This document shows positions 13,092-14,159 of a stretch of DNA of 14,159 bases, one piece after another. Position 1 is the stretch's first letter, and each line of letters opens with the position of its first letter. The DNA comes from Bacteroidales bacterium UBA2716. GTDB taxonomy: Bacteria > Bacteroidota > Bacteroidia > Bacteroidales > UBA932. The stretch spans positions 1,191 to 15,349 of the forward strand of contig DEKS01000062.1 in NCBI GenBank assembly GCA_002354005.1, read 5' to 3'. Made by a program: the position numbers and the translations under genes. The notes beneath the pieces were generated by a model. That model did not search any database and was not told the DNA's origin. It worked only from the letters and a program-made list of their open reading frames with translations.

Positions 13092-14042
13092 TTATTTCTG
13101 GGGGTTCAGGATTTCGCCGTCATAGCTCCAGGAATCGGTCCAGTCGTTGATGGCGCAATCCGTGGTGATGAGCATGAAGGGCGTGAGCTTGGTGTAGTCC
13201 AGTTCCAGGATGTATTTCTTGCCATTCTCCATTTTGGGTGCCTGGCCCACATAGTCCAACTCCAGGCCTTTGTTGGTCCGGATATGGAACAGCAGGATGG
13301 TACCCATGAGGCCCTTGGCCGTGGGGAACACCTTGAACTCGTCAATGGCCGACAAGGCGTTGGCGGCGTTGAGCTGGCCCAGGGTGATGTCGTCGCTGGT
13401 GGCCGTGCTGGGTTCGCCCCAGTGGCCCGCCGTGCGCTCGGTGGTGAGCGTGACGTAGCTGGCGGCGTTGCGCATGCTCACCTCAATGGTGGTCCCTTCC
13501 GGAACGTTGGTGAGCTTGAGGGTGAACAGGGCCAGCAGGCGGTCCAGGTCCAGGTGAACCGTGGCCATCTTGTTGTTTTCCACCTTCACATGGGCAATGC
13601 CGTTCCAGGCCTGCTTGGGGTTGGAGGAGGCATTGGTGAGCCGGGTGTAGGTGGCCGGGAGCGTGTGGCCGGCCTTGGTGGGAACGGTCTCCCCGAGCTC
13701 AAAGCCGTTGGCCTTGTCCATATTGGCCGCAACCAACACGTCGTACTCCCCAACCGGAAGCGGGATCATCCATTCACTGGCCTCCGCGGGGGTGTTGAAC
13801 TCATGGACTTCCTTGACGCCGCCGGCGCCGGTTACCGTGTACTTCAGGTGCGTAATGTCGCTCTTGACATCGGCAATGTCGTCCCATGCCAGGTCGTTGC
13901 CCAGGAAGCCCCGGCCGTCGGGAGCGGGATACTTGTCCGTCTGCTCGTCCTGCGGCATGTCTTCCGGAAAGTGGGTCTTGTGCTGGCAGGCGCCCAGGGT
14001 GAGCGCGGCTGCCGCCATCAAAAGTAGGTAGGTCTGTTTCAT
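13092..14042 (-). CDS. Fimbrial-type lipoprotein (possibly DUF5119 or FimB/Mfa2-like anchor)
   Basis: This 316-aa lipoprotein has a clear signal and lipobox (LGAC, C19). It does not share the NQW, VPQxG or GRDQITLD marks of the downstream fimbrillins. Instead it has PLPVGEYDVLVAANMDKANG near residues 93-112, a central VHLDLDRLLALFTLKL strand region, and a C-terminal NGKKYILELDYTKL segment with INDWTDSW. The two-domain beta layout and the position between an OmpA-like gene and fimbrillins fit an anchor or assembly subunit. Bacteroides clusters of OmpA-like, DUF5119 and fimbrillin genes have this order, so DUF5119 is my leading guess at family. It is 7 bases from the OmpA-like stop and 16 bases from the next gene. 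The exact family is not certain. Confidence 0.65.
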   Translation of the reverse strand: MKQTYLLLMAAAALTLGACQHKTHFPEDMPQDEQTDKYPAPDGRGFLGNDLAWDDIADVKSDITHLKYTVTGAGGVKEVHEFNTPAEASEWMIPLPVGEYDVLVAANMDKANGFELGETVPTKAGHTLPATYTRLTNASSNPKQAWNGIAHVKVENNKMATVHLDLDRLLALFTLKLTNVPEGTTIEVSMRNAASYVTLTTERTAGHWGEPSTATSDDITLGQLNAANALSAIDEFKVFPTAKGLMGTILLFHIRTNKGLELDYVGQAPKMENGKKYILELDYTKLTPFMLITTDCAINDWTDSWSYDGEILNPQK

Positions 14043-14049
14043 AATGCGT

Positions 14050-14159
14050 TTACTTTTCTACGACGACAATTTCCACGCGGCGGGCATCCTTGTTCCATTT
14101 GGCGTTATGGTCCACACCCTTGCCCACGATGGGGTGGATGCGGTCGGGGTCGATACCCT
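14050..14159 (-). CDS. C-terminal end of an OmpA-family outer-membrane protein (partial)
   Basis: Only the last 35 complete codons are in the window. The minus-strand frame reads GIDPDRIHPIVGKGVDH then NAKWNKDARRVEIVVVEK and ends in TAA at 14052-14050. The pattern of G(I/V)xxxRI, a GKG turn and xxARRVEIVV is the end of an OmpA-like peptidoglycan-binding domain. In Bacteroidales, OmpA-like proteins often head fimbrillin operons, and the 7-base gap to the following lipoprotein gene suggests a shared transcript. The N-terminal part and any promoter lie beyond the right edge. Confidence 0.75.
   Translation of the reverse strand, partial: GIDPDRIHPIVGKGVDHNAKWNKDARRVEIVVVEK

Noticed and set aside
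11504..13150. 548-aa open frame on the plus strand (and a 447-aa one at 4299-5642)
   Set aside because: They run antisense through well-supported fimbrillin genes, have no signal peptide or recognisable domain, and reflect GC-rich codon bias of the real genes.

Overview
The window looks like a chromosomal segment of a Bacteroidales bacterium. Three things point there: Bacteroidetes-type promoters (TTTG, 20 bp, TAnnTTTG), a fimbrillin-family lipoprotein operon, and a Nif3-like gene next to a COG1579 zinc-ribbon gene. I cannot name the genus. The fimbrillin operon is GC-rich. The intergenic DNA, the toxin-antitoxin pair and the C-terminal domains of two adhesin-like genes are visibly more A/T-rich. 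Every convincing intact gene lies on the minus strand.

Left end (1-1168): a truncated zinc-ribbon/coiled-coil gene lies just downstream of a short-form Nif3-like dinuclear metal protein, which has its own promoter.

Intergenic island (1169-2072): this stretch has no convincing gene. It holds three palindromic units of exactly 105 bp each, all with the same 9-base loop and with compensatory changes in the stem. It also holds a 21-bp hairpin, short direct repeats, two doubtful micro-ORFs, and a terminator whose 3' arm can pair with an upstream segment instead.

Toxin-antitoxin pair (2073-2709): an MntA-type nucleotidyltransferase and a HepT-type HEPN RNase overlap by 17 bp. The promoter places the start of transcription almost at the first ATG.

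Scar region (2731-3092): a plus-strand fragment of a secreted-protein domain is joined to what looks like the 5' end of a group II intron on the minus strand. The intron piece abuts a strong hairpin downstream of the fimbrial operon.

Fimbrial operon (3093-14159, continuing past the right edge): nine minus-strand genes are separated by 20 bp or less or overlap by 4 bp. In transcription order they are the end of an OmpA-like gene, a fimbrial-type lipoprotein, four tandem fimbrillin paralogs of 312-318 aa, a 931-aa multidomain lipoprotein, a 380-aa fimbrillin with a BIG2 domain, and a 728-aa fimbrillin fused to two lectin-like/FISUMP-type domains. The likely reading is a type V pilus-like or related surface-lipoprotein system. 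The four paralogs would be repeated structural subunits, and the larger fusions accessory or tip adhesins. That division of roles is inference. The operon promoter lies outside the window.
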